DNA from: an uncultured Clostridium sp.
Lineage (GTDB): Bacteria > Bacillota > Clostridia > TANB77 > CAG-508
DNA: 34,084 bases
Direction: 5' to 3'
Assembly: GCA_900552655.1 (NCBI GenBank)
Contig: USAE01000013.1
Coordinates: 1 to 34,084, forward strand
Positions 24,201 through 31,596 of the stretch are shown here, one piece after another (within the stretch, counting starts at the first letter, position 1; every line of letters begins with the position of its first letter). The notes below the pieces were generated by a model. It searched no databases. It saw nothing but the letters and a program-made list of their open reading frames with translations, and was not told the origin of the DNA. The position numbers and the translations under genes were made by a program.

Positions 24201-26214
24201 ATATACCTTCATTAAAATTATCCTGGTAAAAATCCGAAATTGCATTTGTATATATATCTGTTCCTGGTGAACCTGCAAATATTTTGCTAAACCAAGACTT
24301 TTCTGCTTCATCTAAGTTTATTCCTACTTTAGGCTGTATTATTCCATGCCCTTCTACTACTATTCCGTCCTTTAACACTGGCTTATTTAGTATATGTTCC
24401 ATTGTTCCTATAAGCTCGAATGCAGAATTTAAAATAAGATTTGTATCCGAATCCAGTGTAATAATATATTTTATATTTGGTATTTCTTTCATATTATTTA
24501 TTGTATTTAAAGCAAAATCTTCTTCACTTCTGTTTATTAGGAAAGAATTAAATTGCATAAGAAGTCCCCTTTTCCTTTCCCAACCCAAATATTCATTTTC
24601 GCCCTCATTCCATTTTCTTTTTCTATATAAAAAGTTAAAAATTTCTTTATTATATTTCTTATTAAGTTCATTTACCAATTTTATTCCCGTAATCGCAATT
24701 TCTTTATCTTGGGTTCTTCTTTCTATTTTAGATGGCTTACAATCGCCAAGCAAAGTAAAATATAAATTATCGCTTTTGTTTGCTAAAAAATATACCTCTA
24801 ATTTTCTAAACATTTCTTCTACTTTTTCTTTAGAATCTACAATTGTTGGTATTACAACCATTGTTGCTTGCTCTTTTGCAATAGTATTTTGCATATCTAT
24901 TTTAGGTAATAACTTTGGTTTTACAATTTTGCTAAAAATGTATTGTGTAAATTGATTTATAATTTCGTGAATTGGTAAAATCCCTAATACACTTAAAATA
25001 TAATTATTATATAATTTTCCTATTAATATAGATATTAGTAATGTAGCCCCCCATGTAAATGCAATTAGCAAATTTAATTTTGTTTCGTTTTTCATATTAA
25101 TTGGTTTATATTTTATCTCTTTATATAGATCAAATTTTCCTTCATCTATTAAATAATATCCTATATGACTTTTCTTGCCTTGTTTACCTGTTGATAATTC
25201 TACAATTTTTCTTGCAATATACACCTCTGATATTTTCGTTTTCTTCGCAAGTTCTTTTATCTTTCCCCTATAGTATGCTTTTGTTTTATAGTCCATTTTA
25301 TTGTATACTTCTGCTGGGTCCATTTTTAATATTTCTTCTACTCCATTTATCCTTTCGAAAATCTCTTGAAAGTCGATTCTTGATATATTTTTTAAAGTTG
25401 TGATGCAATTTCCCATTAAAACTTTTTTTATAGCAATTCCAAAGTGTTCTTTTTTTATAACATCATTAATATTAGTTCCCATTTTTTCTACTGCATCTTC
25501 TAGTGCTTCTGTATATTCATAATTGTCTTTATCTGTTTTCTTTAGTTTGTAGGACATATATTCTATAAAAGGATATTTCATCTCACCATAACCAAATTTG
25601 TAACTTTTGTATTGTTTTTTATTAAATTTTTGTACATCTTTATTTTTCTGTTCTACTAATCTTTCTATTATATTTTCTACTCTATATTTTTGCATTTGAC
25701 TTGCATATATTTTTTCACAAATATCTTTTATATTTTCTATAATTACAATTTTTATAAATAATTCTATATTCCATATTTCGTCCATATTTAAAGTTTTTCT
25801 TCTCTGGTAAGATGTAAGCATAAACTCTAAATTTTCCTTATTTATGTTGCTGTCTGTATACGTACACATTTCTTTTGCAAGTATATATATTCTTGCATAT
25901 CCCGCATATTGACCATTATCCAGTCCCAAAAACTTTTTATATTTTGTAAGAGTTAGCTCATCCTTTATTTGTTTTACTCTTTCTTCTATAATATAATAAT
26001 TATCTAATAGCCATTCTCCTGCTGGATGTATATCTATTCCAAGTTTTATATGTTCATTTAGCAAATTATATACCATAGTTATATATTCAAAATCTTTTTC
26101 TAAAGATGGTATTGGATATGTTTTTTCTTCCGATTCTGGTTTCAAATTATGGTCACATGCTAATTTCTCCATATACTTTTCTAATTGCTTTTTATCTAAT
26201 AAAACACCAAACAT
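18222..26214 (-). CDS. Cyclic beta-1,2-glucan synthase homologue; needs a +1 frameshift
   Basis: This very large membrane protein (2,663 aa if the two frames join) resembles NdvB/ChvB. It has membrane helices near residues 380-430, 778-830 and 891-938, a GT84 glucosyltransferase domain between with LDSDT near 588, then a Glyco_trans_36-like region (NWYNIKTLAPLEPRYVSTVD near 1045), and a C-terminal GH94 phosphorylase-like domain with GSGDWNDG near 2346 (catalytic Asp) and GGWTWYTGSSGW near 2560. Frame 0 stops at 19564, ten codons after a CGG at 19597-19599. Skipping its C gives SRLLGKT-GYYQSGGAIGFRDQL, which matches the family without a gap, and the frame then stays open to 18222. Without the shift the GH94 active site is lost. 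In frame 0 this CGG is codon 2206 and the only CGG of the gene by my scan. Confidence 0.88.
19597..19599 (-). other. Putative +1 frameshift site in the glucan synthase (ACT-CGG-ATA)
   Basis: Frame 0 reads ACT CGG ATA TTA; skipping C gives ACT GGA TAT TAC (Thr-Gly-Tyr-Tyr), the conserved GYYQSGG motif. The context matches RYT-CGG-AWAT as in nadE and rhuM. Confidence 0.6.
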
Positions 26215-26226
26215 GTTATTCTCACT

Positions 26227-26243
26227 CCTAAAATAGCTTTAGG
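26227..26243 (-). promoter_or_regulatory. Hairpin covering the glucan synthase ribosome-binding site
   Basis: On the minus strand CCTAAA pairs with TTTAGG around a 5-nt loop; the second arm contains the AGG of the AGGAG site 9 nt before the ATG at 26214. It could limit translation. A 13-bp palindrome CGTTAA-A-TTAACG lies at 26274-26286 next to a weak TATAAA. Confidence 0.35.
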
Positions 26244-26324
26244 CTTATTTTTTCCACGTTTGGTAATTTTATACGTTAAATTAACGAACTTTAATAGAGG
26301 ACTATCTTGCATTTTGTATACTAG

Positions 26325-27035
26325 TTATTCGTAAAAATAATTTATTATCCCATTATATATTCCCCATGCCAATTTATCTTGGTAATCATCTTCTTGTAAT
26401 TTTCTTTCTTCTTCTTCGTTAGAAAGGAAACCACATTCTACTATTGTAAGTGGTATTTCCACATTTTTTACTATGTATACATTATCTAATTTCATTGGTA
26501 CTCTATTATTTTCTTTTTCAATTGTTTTATTTAAATTTTCTTGTATTGATGTTGCCAATTTTTCTCCTTGTTCACTTCCGCTTTTAAAAAATGTTTGCCA
26601 ACCAGAATATTGGCTTTGTGGTATTTTGTTTAAATGAATAGATACAAAAATATCTGCTGATGATGAATTTCCTATTTTTACTCTGTTTTTTATATCTGAT
26701 ACTTTTTGATTTTTTAATTTTGTTTTATCTGCATCATAAATTCCATCTTCATCTGACCTTGTTAGTATTACTGTTGCACCACTTTGTTCCAATAAATTTT
26801 GTAATTTTAGTGCTATTTTCAAATTAATTTCTGCTTCTGATATTCCATTTGTACTAACTGCTCCGCCATCTGGATTACCATGTCCTGCATCTAACACTAT
26901 TACTTTATTACTAACCGGCAAAGCTACTGTTTCTATACTTTCTTCTTTTAAATTCATTTGAAATATTTCAATTGAAACAACTGCTATTAATAAACTTGCA
27001 AGTAATACTATTCTTTTTTTACTTAAAAAAAACAT
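26325..27035 (-). CDS. cwlD: N-acetylmuramoyl-L-alanine amidase, CwlD-like
   Basis: This 236-aa protein has an N-terminal signal anchor (about residues 7-24) and an Amidase_3 zinc-dependent catalytic domain: VLDAGHGNPDGGA (first zinc ligand His), the SEAEINLKIALKL segment with Glu, SIHLN (second His) and TIVECGFLSN (catalytic Glu). Size and layout match CwlD, which trims peptide side chains in the spore cortex for muramic-lactam formation; this suggests a spore-former. I chose the ATG at 27035 because GAGGTGG lies just before it; the GTG four codons upstream overlaps that site. It lies directly behind the aspS terminator with no room for a promoter. Confidence 0.88.
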   Translation of the reverse strand: MFFLSKKRIVLLASLLIAVVSIEIFQMNLKEESIETVALPVSNKVIVLDAGHGNPDGGAVSTNGISEAEINLKIALKLQNLLEQSGATVILTRSDEDGIYDADKTKLKNQKVSDIKNRVKIGNSSSADIFVSIHLNKIPQSQYSGWQTFFKSGSEQGEKLATSIQENLNKTIEKENNRVPMKLDNVYIVKNVEIPLTIVECGFLSNEEEERKLQEDDYQDKLAWGIYNGIINYFYE

Positions 27036-27050
27036 ATTCCACCTCACACA

Positions 27051-27089
27051 AAAAACTCATATAGTTTTTATATAACTATATGAGTTTTT
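27051..27089 (-). terminator. Terminator or attenuator between aspS and cwlD
   Basis: AAAAACTCATATAGTT (27051-27066) pairs perfectly with AACTATATGAGTTTTT (27074-27089), a 16-bp stem with T-runs on both strands. It ends only about 15 nt before the cwlD ATG. Confidence 0.85.
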
Positions 27090-27104
27090 TTATATTTTAT
27101 GTAT

Positions 27105-28868
27105 TTATTTTTCTGAATCTAATTTGATATGTACATCTTTTAATTGTTCATTAGATACTACAGATGGTGCTCTCATTAATAAATCTCTTGCTTTTTTATT
27201 TTTAGGGAAAGCTATTACTTCTCTTATATTTTGCGAATCTGCTATAAGCATAACCATTCTATCTATTCCTGGTGCAGCTCCTGCATGTGGTGGAGTACCA
27301 TATTGGAATGCATTGTATAATGCTCCAAATCTTTCTTTTACATCTTCTTCTGTATAACCCGCTATTTCGAATGCTTTTACCATAATTTCTGGATCATGAT
27401 TTCTAACAGCGCCAGAAGCCATTTCATAACCATTACATACTAAGTCATATTGATATGCATATATGTCTAATGGGTCTTTTGTATTTAATGCTTCTAGTCC
27501 TCCCTGAGGCATAGAAAATGGATTATGACTAAAATCTATTGTTCCTTCATCTGATAGCTCGTACATTGGGAAATCTACAATAAAGCAGAAACGATATACA
27601 TCTTTTTCTAATAAATCTAATCTTTTTCCAAGTTCTATTCTAACTAAACCTGCTATTTTTTGTGCTTTTGCAAATTCATCTGCTATAAAGAACATTGCAC
27701 AATTATTTTTTGCATCGTATTTTTCTTGTAATTGTTCTTTTATTTCTGGTGTTATAAATTTAGCAATTCCACCTGTAACTTCACCATTTTCATCTATTTT
27801 TGCCCATGCTAAACCTTTTGCACCAACATCATTTGACATTGCAAATTCTCCCATTTTGTCGAAGAATTTTCTACCTTGGTTATTACCATCTGGCACTACT
27901 ATAACTTTTACAGTTTTTCCTTTAAATGCATTAAATTCTGAGTCTTTAAAACATTCTGTAACATCTTGTATTACTAAAGGATTTCTTAAGTCTGGCTTAT
28001 CTACACCATATTTCTCCATAGCTTCTTTATATGGAATACGTATAAATGGACCTTTGTCTACTTTCCAATTTGTAAATTTTTCGAAAGTAGATGGTACAAC
28101 TTCTTCTATTACTTTAAAAACATCTTCTTGTGTTGCAAAGCTCATTTCGAAATCTAATTGGTAAAACTCACCCGGTGCTCTATCTGCTCTAGGATCTTCA
28201 TCTCTAAAACATGGTGCTATTTGATAATATTTATTAAAACCAGATACCATTAATAATTGTTTAAATTGTTGTGGTGCTTGTGGAAGCGCATAAAATTCAC
28301 CTGGATTTAATCTGCTTGGTACTAAATAATCTCTTGCACCTTCTGGTGAAGAATTTGCTAAAATTGGAGTTTGAATTTCTGTAAAGTCTAACTCGTCCAT
28401 CTTATCTCTTATTGCTTTTAATATTTTAGAACGTAGTAAAATATTATTGTGTAATTTTTCGCTTCTTAAGTCTAAAAATCTATATTCTAATCTTAAGTCT
28501 TCTCTTACTTCTTGGTTTGTATTTACTTCGAATGGTAATACATTTTTGCATTTTCCTAATATTTCGATTTCTACTGCCTTTACTTCGATTTCTCCTGTTG
28601 GCATATTAGGATTTTTGCTTGCTCTTTCCACAACATTTCCCTCTACACGCAAACAGCTTTCTGTAGTTAAATTCTTTATTTTATCTTCTAATTTATTATC
28701 TATTAAAATTTGTGTTATTCCAAATTCATCTCTTAAATCTATAAATACCATTCCACCTAGGTTTCTTATTTTTTGAACCCAACCTGATAATTTTACTTCT
28801 TCATTTACATTATTTATATTTAGTTCTCCACATGTATGTGTTCTGTAAATATTTTTTACTACTTTCAT
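27105..28868 (-). CDS. aspS: Aspartyl-tRNA synthetase
   Basis: This 587-aa class II aminoacyl-tRNA synthetase has an N-terminal OB-fold anticodon-binding domain (about residues 1-110, with SGWVQKIRNLGG), motif 2 as CFRDEDPRADRAPGEFYQLD (about 218-237), a bacterial insertion domain, and motif 3 as GAAPGIDRMVML (about 530) ending with FPKNKKARDLLMRAPS. The bacterial size is normal. Whether it also charges tRNA-Asn depends on genes outside the window. The ATG at 28868 follows AGAGGA. It has its own TTGTTA/TATAAT promoter and no T-box. Confidence 0.96.
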   Translation of the reverse strand: MKVVKNIYRTHTCGELNINNVNEEVKLSGWVQKIRNLGGMVFIDLRDEFGITQILIDNKLEDKIKNLTTESCLRVEGNVVERASKNPNMPTGEIEVKAVEIEILGKCKNVLPFEVNTNQEVREDLRLEYRFLDLRSEKLHNNILLRSKILKAIRDKMDELDFTEIQTPILANSSPEGARDYLVPSRLNPGEFYALPQAPQQFKQLLMVSGFNKYYQIAPCFRDEDPRADRAPGEFYQLDFEMSFATQEDVFKVIEEVVPSTFEKFTNWKVDKGPFIRIPYKEAMEKYGVDKPDLRNPLVIQDVTECFKDSEFNAFKGKTVKVIVVPDGNNQGRKFFDKMGEFAMSNDVGAKGLAWAKIDENGEVTGGIAKFITPEIKEQLQEKYDAKNNCAMFFIADEFAKAQKIAGLVRIELGKRLDLLEKDVYRFCFIVDFPMYELSDEGTIDFSHNPFSMPQGGLEALNTKDPLDIYAYQYDLVCNGYEMASGAVRNHDPEIMVKAFEIAGYTEEDVKERFGALYNAFQYGTPPHAGAAPGIDRMVMLIADSQNIREVIAFPKNKKARDLLMRAPSVVSNEQLKDVHIKLDSEK

Positions 28869-28902
28869 ATTATCCTCTTCCTTTTATTAATAGTCTTTGT
28901 CT

Positions 28903-28931
28903 ATTATACTCTAATTTTTGCTAAATAACAA
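28903..28931 (-). promoter_or_regulatory. Promoter of aspS
   Basis: TTGTTA (28926-28931) and TATAAT (28903-28908) are 17 bp apart on the minus strand. Confidence 0.65.
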
Positions 28932-29022
28932 TATTTACACATAAGAATCTTCTAATGCTAAATTTATTTTCTTCTAAATAATCTGTTAAATAAAACAAGA
29001 AGACTATATTGTATGTGCACCC

Positions 29023-29060
29023 TGTTTAAGTTAAATATATTATTATACTTAACTTAAACA
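29023..29060. terminator. Long inverted repeat after the 264-aa gene
   Basis: TGTTTAAGTTAA (29023-29034) pairs with TTAACTTAAACA (29049-29060) around 14 nt, and the similarity continues imperfectly outward (GTGCAC against GTACAC). It lies 15 bp past the stop of the gene at 29075. No T-run follows, so it is either a weak terminator or a remnant of mobile-element ends. Confidence 0.4.
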
Positions 29061-29074
29061 AGTACACTTCATTC

Positions 29075-29869
29075 TTACAGTCTCCCTTTTTCTTTTTCTA
29101 TTTCCTTCTGAATCATCTTTTTACTATCTTTAAGAATAGAAATATGATTTGCCGAAAATATCTTTTTTGGCTCCTTAAAACTCAATTGTGAATTTAAAGA
29201 TACAATTCCATCTCCATAAAGCTTAAACCGTTTGTCAAACCACTTTAATATGAAATCTAAAATATTTTTGCATTTTTTTCCATTTAAAGAACTTGCAATT
29301 ACAGCTATATCAAAGTTTTTTACTAACTCTTCATCTAAGTTTTCCTTCATATAATTTGAACCTATTTGTATATCCCAATCTACCGGATAATTACCATATA
29401 CAATTTTTATTAATATGAAATCTTCTATTTTATAAATTAGCTTTTTCCATTTAACTTTATCTTTGTATATTCGCTTTCTTAATAGGCTAGGAGTAGCTGC
29501 TTCTGTTCCTTCTATTGGAGCATTTACAACAAAAATTTTGTACTTAGAGTAATTTGTTAAATTGTTTGCAACAGAAGTTATTACCATATTGCCACATTTT
29601 GACTTCATTACTAAGAAAATTTTTCCATACATATTTTCTACACTTTTTAGCCATCTTGCTAATTGTTCTCCTGCTGGTTTTAACCCTTTATTTTCTTTCT
29701 GAAAATAAAAAGTATATACATCACAGCCTTCATAAAGTGGCTCTTGCATTTTCATTGGCCTGAAGTCTATAATATCTCCATTTCCAATTACTACTGCTAC
29801 TTTCTTGTTTTTACTTTCTTGCACTTTATATACAAGAGTTTGAGATGTTTCATACATTAATTCCCGCAT
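29075..29869 (-). CDS. Hypothetical protein, possible alpha/beta-hydrolase, 264 aa
   Basis: No close family is recognised. The layout suggests a lipase-like alpha/beta fold: VVIGNGD after a first strand (about residues 26-32), GKIFLVMKSKCGN (about 82-94) in the place of a nucleophile elbow with a possible Ser in S-K-C-G, GDGIVSLNSQL (about 220) as acid region, and NHISIL (about 245) with a possible catalytic His. The elbow lacks the first Gly of GxSxG, so activity is uncertain. It has no signal peptide. The ATG at 29869 follows GGAGG by 6 nt. It has two in-frame CGG codons (codons 2 and 214), unlike most neighbours, which hints at an accessory origin. Confidence 0.55.
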   Translation of the reverse strand: MRELMYETSQTLVYKVQESKNKKVAVVIGNGDIIDFRPMKMQEPLYEGCDVYTFYFQKENKGLKPAGEQLARWLKSVENMYGKIFLVMKSKCGNMVITSVANNLTNYSKYKIFVVNAPIEGTEAATPSLLRKRIYKDKVKWKKLIYKIEDFILIKIVYGNYPVDWDIQIGSNYMKENLDEELVKNFDIAVIASSLNGKKCKNILDFILKWFDKRFKLYGDGIVSLNSQLSFKEPKKIFSANHISILKDSKKMIQKEIEKEKGRL

Positions 29870-30037
29870 AAATATCCTCCTACTTTTTTATAATGTTGTT
29901 TATTATACTCTATATATAGCGTTCAAGTCAATTTAGACACTATTTTTTTATAGATTGAATTTTATGTACTATTGAATTAAATATTAAAGTTGCACAAAAG
30001 TTAGATTCATAAAATTCGTAAATATTATAACTTTCTC

Positions 30038-30066
30038 TTGACGAACTATTTATAATTTGATAGAAT
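30038..30066 (+). promoter_or_regulatory. Promoter of the tRNA pair
   Basis: TTGACG (30038-30043) and TAGAAT (30061-30066) are 17 bp apart, 27 bp before the first tRNA. Confidence 0.65.
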
Positions 30067-30092
30067 ATATATGCTTTAATAAAATTGTTTTT

Positions 30093-30166
30093 GCAGGTAT
30101 AGTTTAGTGGTAAAATAAAACCTTGCCAAGGTTTAGTTGTGGGTTCGATTCCCACTACCTGCTCCA
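30093..30166 (+). tRNA. tRNA-Gly (GCC)
   Basis: This is a full cloverleaf: acceptor GCAGGTA/TACCTGC, anticodon stem AAACC/GGTTT around loop TTGCCAA (anticodon GCC), T arm GTGGG-TTCGATT-CCCAC, discriminator T and an encoded CCA. It reads GGC/GGU glycine codons, not GGA. Confidence 0.95.
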
Positions 30167-30185
30167 CAATCTTAATATTAAAATT

Positions 30186-30259
30186 GGCGCTATAGCCAAG
30201 TGGTAAGGCACGAGTCTGCAAAACTCTGATCCCCGGTTCAAATCCGGGTGGCGCCTCCA
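30186..30259 (+). tRNA. tRNA-Cys (GCA)
   Basis: Acceptor GGCGCTA/TGGCGCC (one G-T pair), anticodon loop CTGCAAA (anticodon GCA), T arm CCCGG-TTCAAAT-CCGGG, discriminator T and an encoded CCA. The top pair of the anticodon stem is a C-T mismatch. It lies 19 bp after tRNA-Gly, in one transcript. Confidence 0.95.
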
Positions 30260-30262
30260 ATG

Positions 30263-30306
30263 AAAAAACGAGAAAACCTTAACATATAAATGGTTCTCTC
30301 GTTTTT
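30263..30306. terminator. Terminator of the tRNA operon, likely bidirectional
   Basis: AAAAAACGAGA (30263-30273) pairs with TCTCGTTTTTT (30296-30306), with ACC/GGT continuing inward. T-runs on both strands let it also serve rhuM, which ends at 30343 on the minus strand. Confidence 0.8.
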
Positions 30307-30342
30307 TGTATCTTTAAAGGAAAACAAAATATAGCTTTTTCA

Positions 30343-31351
30343 TTATCTTCTTTTGCAGTCATCAATTATTTTATCAAAATCTGAAATATATTTTTTATCT
30401 TGTTCAATTCTAAATTTTTCATATTCTTTTTCTGCAAATTCTTTTGCCTGTTCAGCTGATATAGTTCCTTTATTATCTAAAACTTCATATCTATTTGTTT
30501 TTAGCATAGTATTTAATTCCTCTACCCAATCTTTCATTTTCATAGGTATTTGTCTCTTGGCTCTGTTTTCTGCTATATCTAAATACATATTAACAATGTC
30601 CTGCAAAAATTCTAGTTCTTTATTTGTTAAGTAATTTTTTGCAATACTAACATCACTTTTTAATATTCTTCCATTCGGAGAATGCTTCCAAGAAGTCAAC
30701 CCCATATGTTCTTTTTTACAATCTGCTCTATGATAAACTATTTCAGCTGCTGTTTCATTTGTAATTGCATAGTGGAATTTGTTTTGAATAGTTGCATAAA
30801 AGTCATTTGCAATTTCAGAATTTTTATTATAATCAATACTACATTCTGCAAAAATATCTGTTACTTTTTGATAGAATCTTCTTTCACTCGTCCTAATTTC
30901 TTTTATGATTTCTAATAATTCATCAAAGTAGTCTTTACCAAATCTATTCGGATTTTTTAATTTTTCTTTGTTTATACTATATCCTTTTATAATATATGAT
31001 TTTAAAACTTCTGTCGCCCACTGTCTAAATTTTGTTGCTTTTTTTGAATTTGTTCTATATCCGAACAGCTATTATCATATCTAGATTATAATAATCAATA
31101 TTTCTATTAACCTTACGATTACCTTCAATTTGAACTGTTGGGAAATTCCCAACAGTTGAATCTTTAGATAATTCCTGTTCATTAAATATATTCTTTATAT
31201 GTTCACTTATTGTAGATTTATCTTTTTCAAATAGTTCAGCTATTTTATTAAGAGGTAACCAAAGAGTCTCGTTATATAAAAAAGCTTCTATTTCAATTTT
31301 ATTGTTTTCATCTTCATATATAATTAAATCCCCCTTTGCTAACTCTTGCAT
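30343..31351 (-). CDS. rhuM: RhuM-family protein; needs a +1 frameshift
   Basis: It resembles the RhuM family found in genomic islands (first described beside a Salmonella pathogenicity island); the molecular role is unknown. The N-terminal part has a helix-turn-helix-like segment (LPLNKIAELFEKDKSTISEHI, about residues 32-52), then NYDYYNLDMIIAV-type sequence, and after the shift GYRTNSKKATKFRQWATEVL, RFGKDYFDELLEIIKEIRTSERRFYQK, and HMGLTSWKHSPNGRIL. Frame 0 stops one codon after a CGG at 31061-31063; skipping the C gives AIIAV-type to GYRTNS without a gap, and the frame stays open to 30343, for 335 aa. I chose ATG 31351 because GGAGGTG lies 7 nt before it. The gene lies beside tRNA genes, a common place for acquired DNA; no integrase is seen. 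Confidence 0.85.
31061..31063 (-). other. Putative +1 frameshift site in rhuM (GTT-CGG-ATA-TAG)
   Basis: Frame 0 reads GTT CGG ATA TAG; skipping C gives GTT GGA TAT AGA (Val-Gly-Tyr-Arg), the conserved RhuM sequence. It is the only in-frame CGG in the gene, with the same RYT-CGG-AWAT context as in nadE and the glucan synthase. Confidence 0.6.
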
Positions 31352-31596
31352 ATAATTCACCTCCATTTTATTGTTCCATTTTTCTATTGTGTTTTTTCTC
31401 ATTTTAGATATATATTCTTTTTTTCTCCACTCTTATTATTACATTATTTAACAAAAATCCAATATCAACATCTAATTTACTCTTTAAACTTTTAATGTTC
31501 TTTTTAATTTCAAATATATTCTTTCTTACTATTTTATTCCTCATCAAATTTATCACAATTTCATAATAGTCATTTTATCATATAAAATAATATTTT

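Noticed and set aside
24284..24955. 223-aa plus-strand ORF inside the glucan synthase
   Set aside because: It is a mirror frame of a clearly conserved gene, without start signals.
29940..30260. 106-aa minus-strand ORF beginning MEAPPGFEPGIRVLQTRALP
   Set aside because: It is the antisense translation of tRNA-Cys and tRNA-Gly, a well-known annotation artefact; the tRNAs explain the sequence.
31404..31544. 46-aa minus-strand ORF (MRNKIVRKNIFEIKKN...) between the exporter and rhuM
   Set aside because: It has no ribosome-binding site and no recognisable sequence; it could be a gene remnant but cannot be supported.
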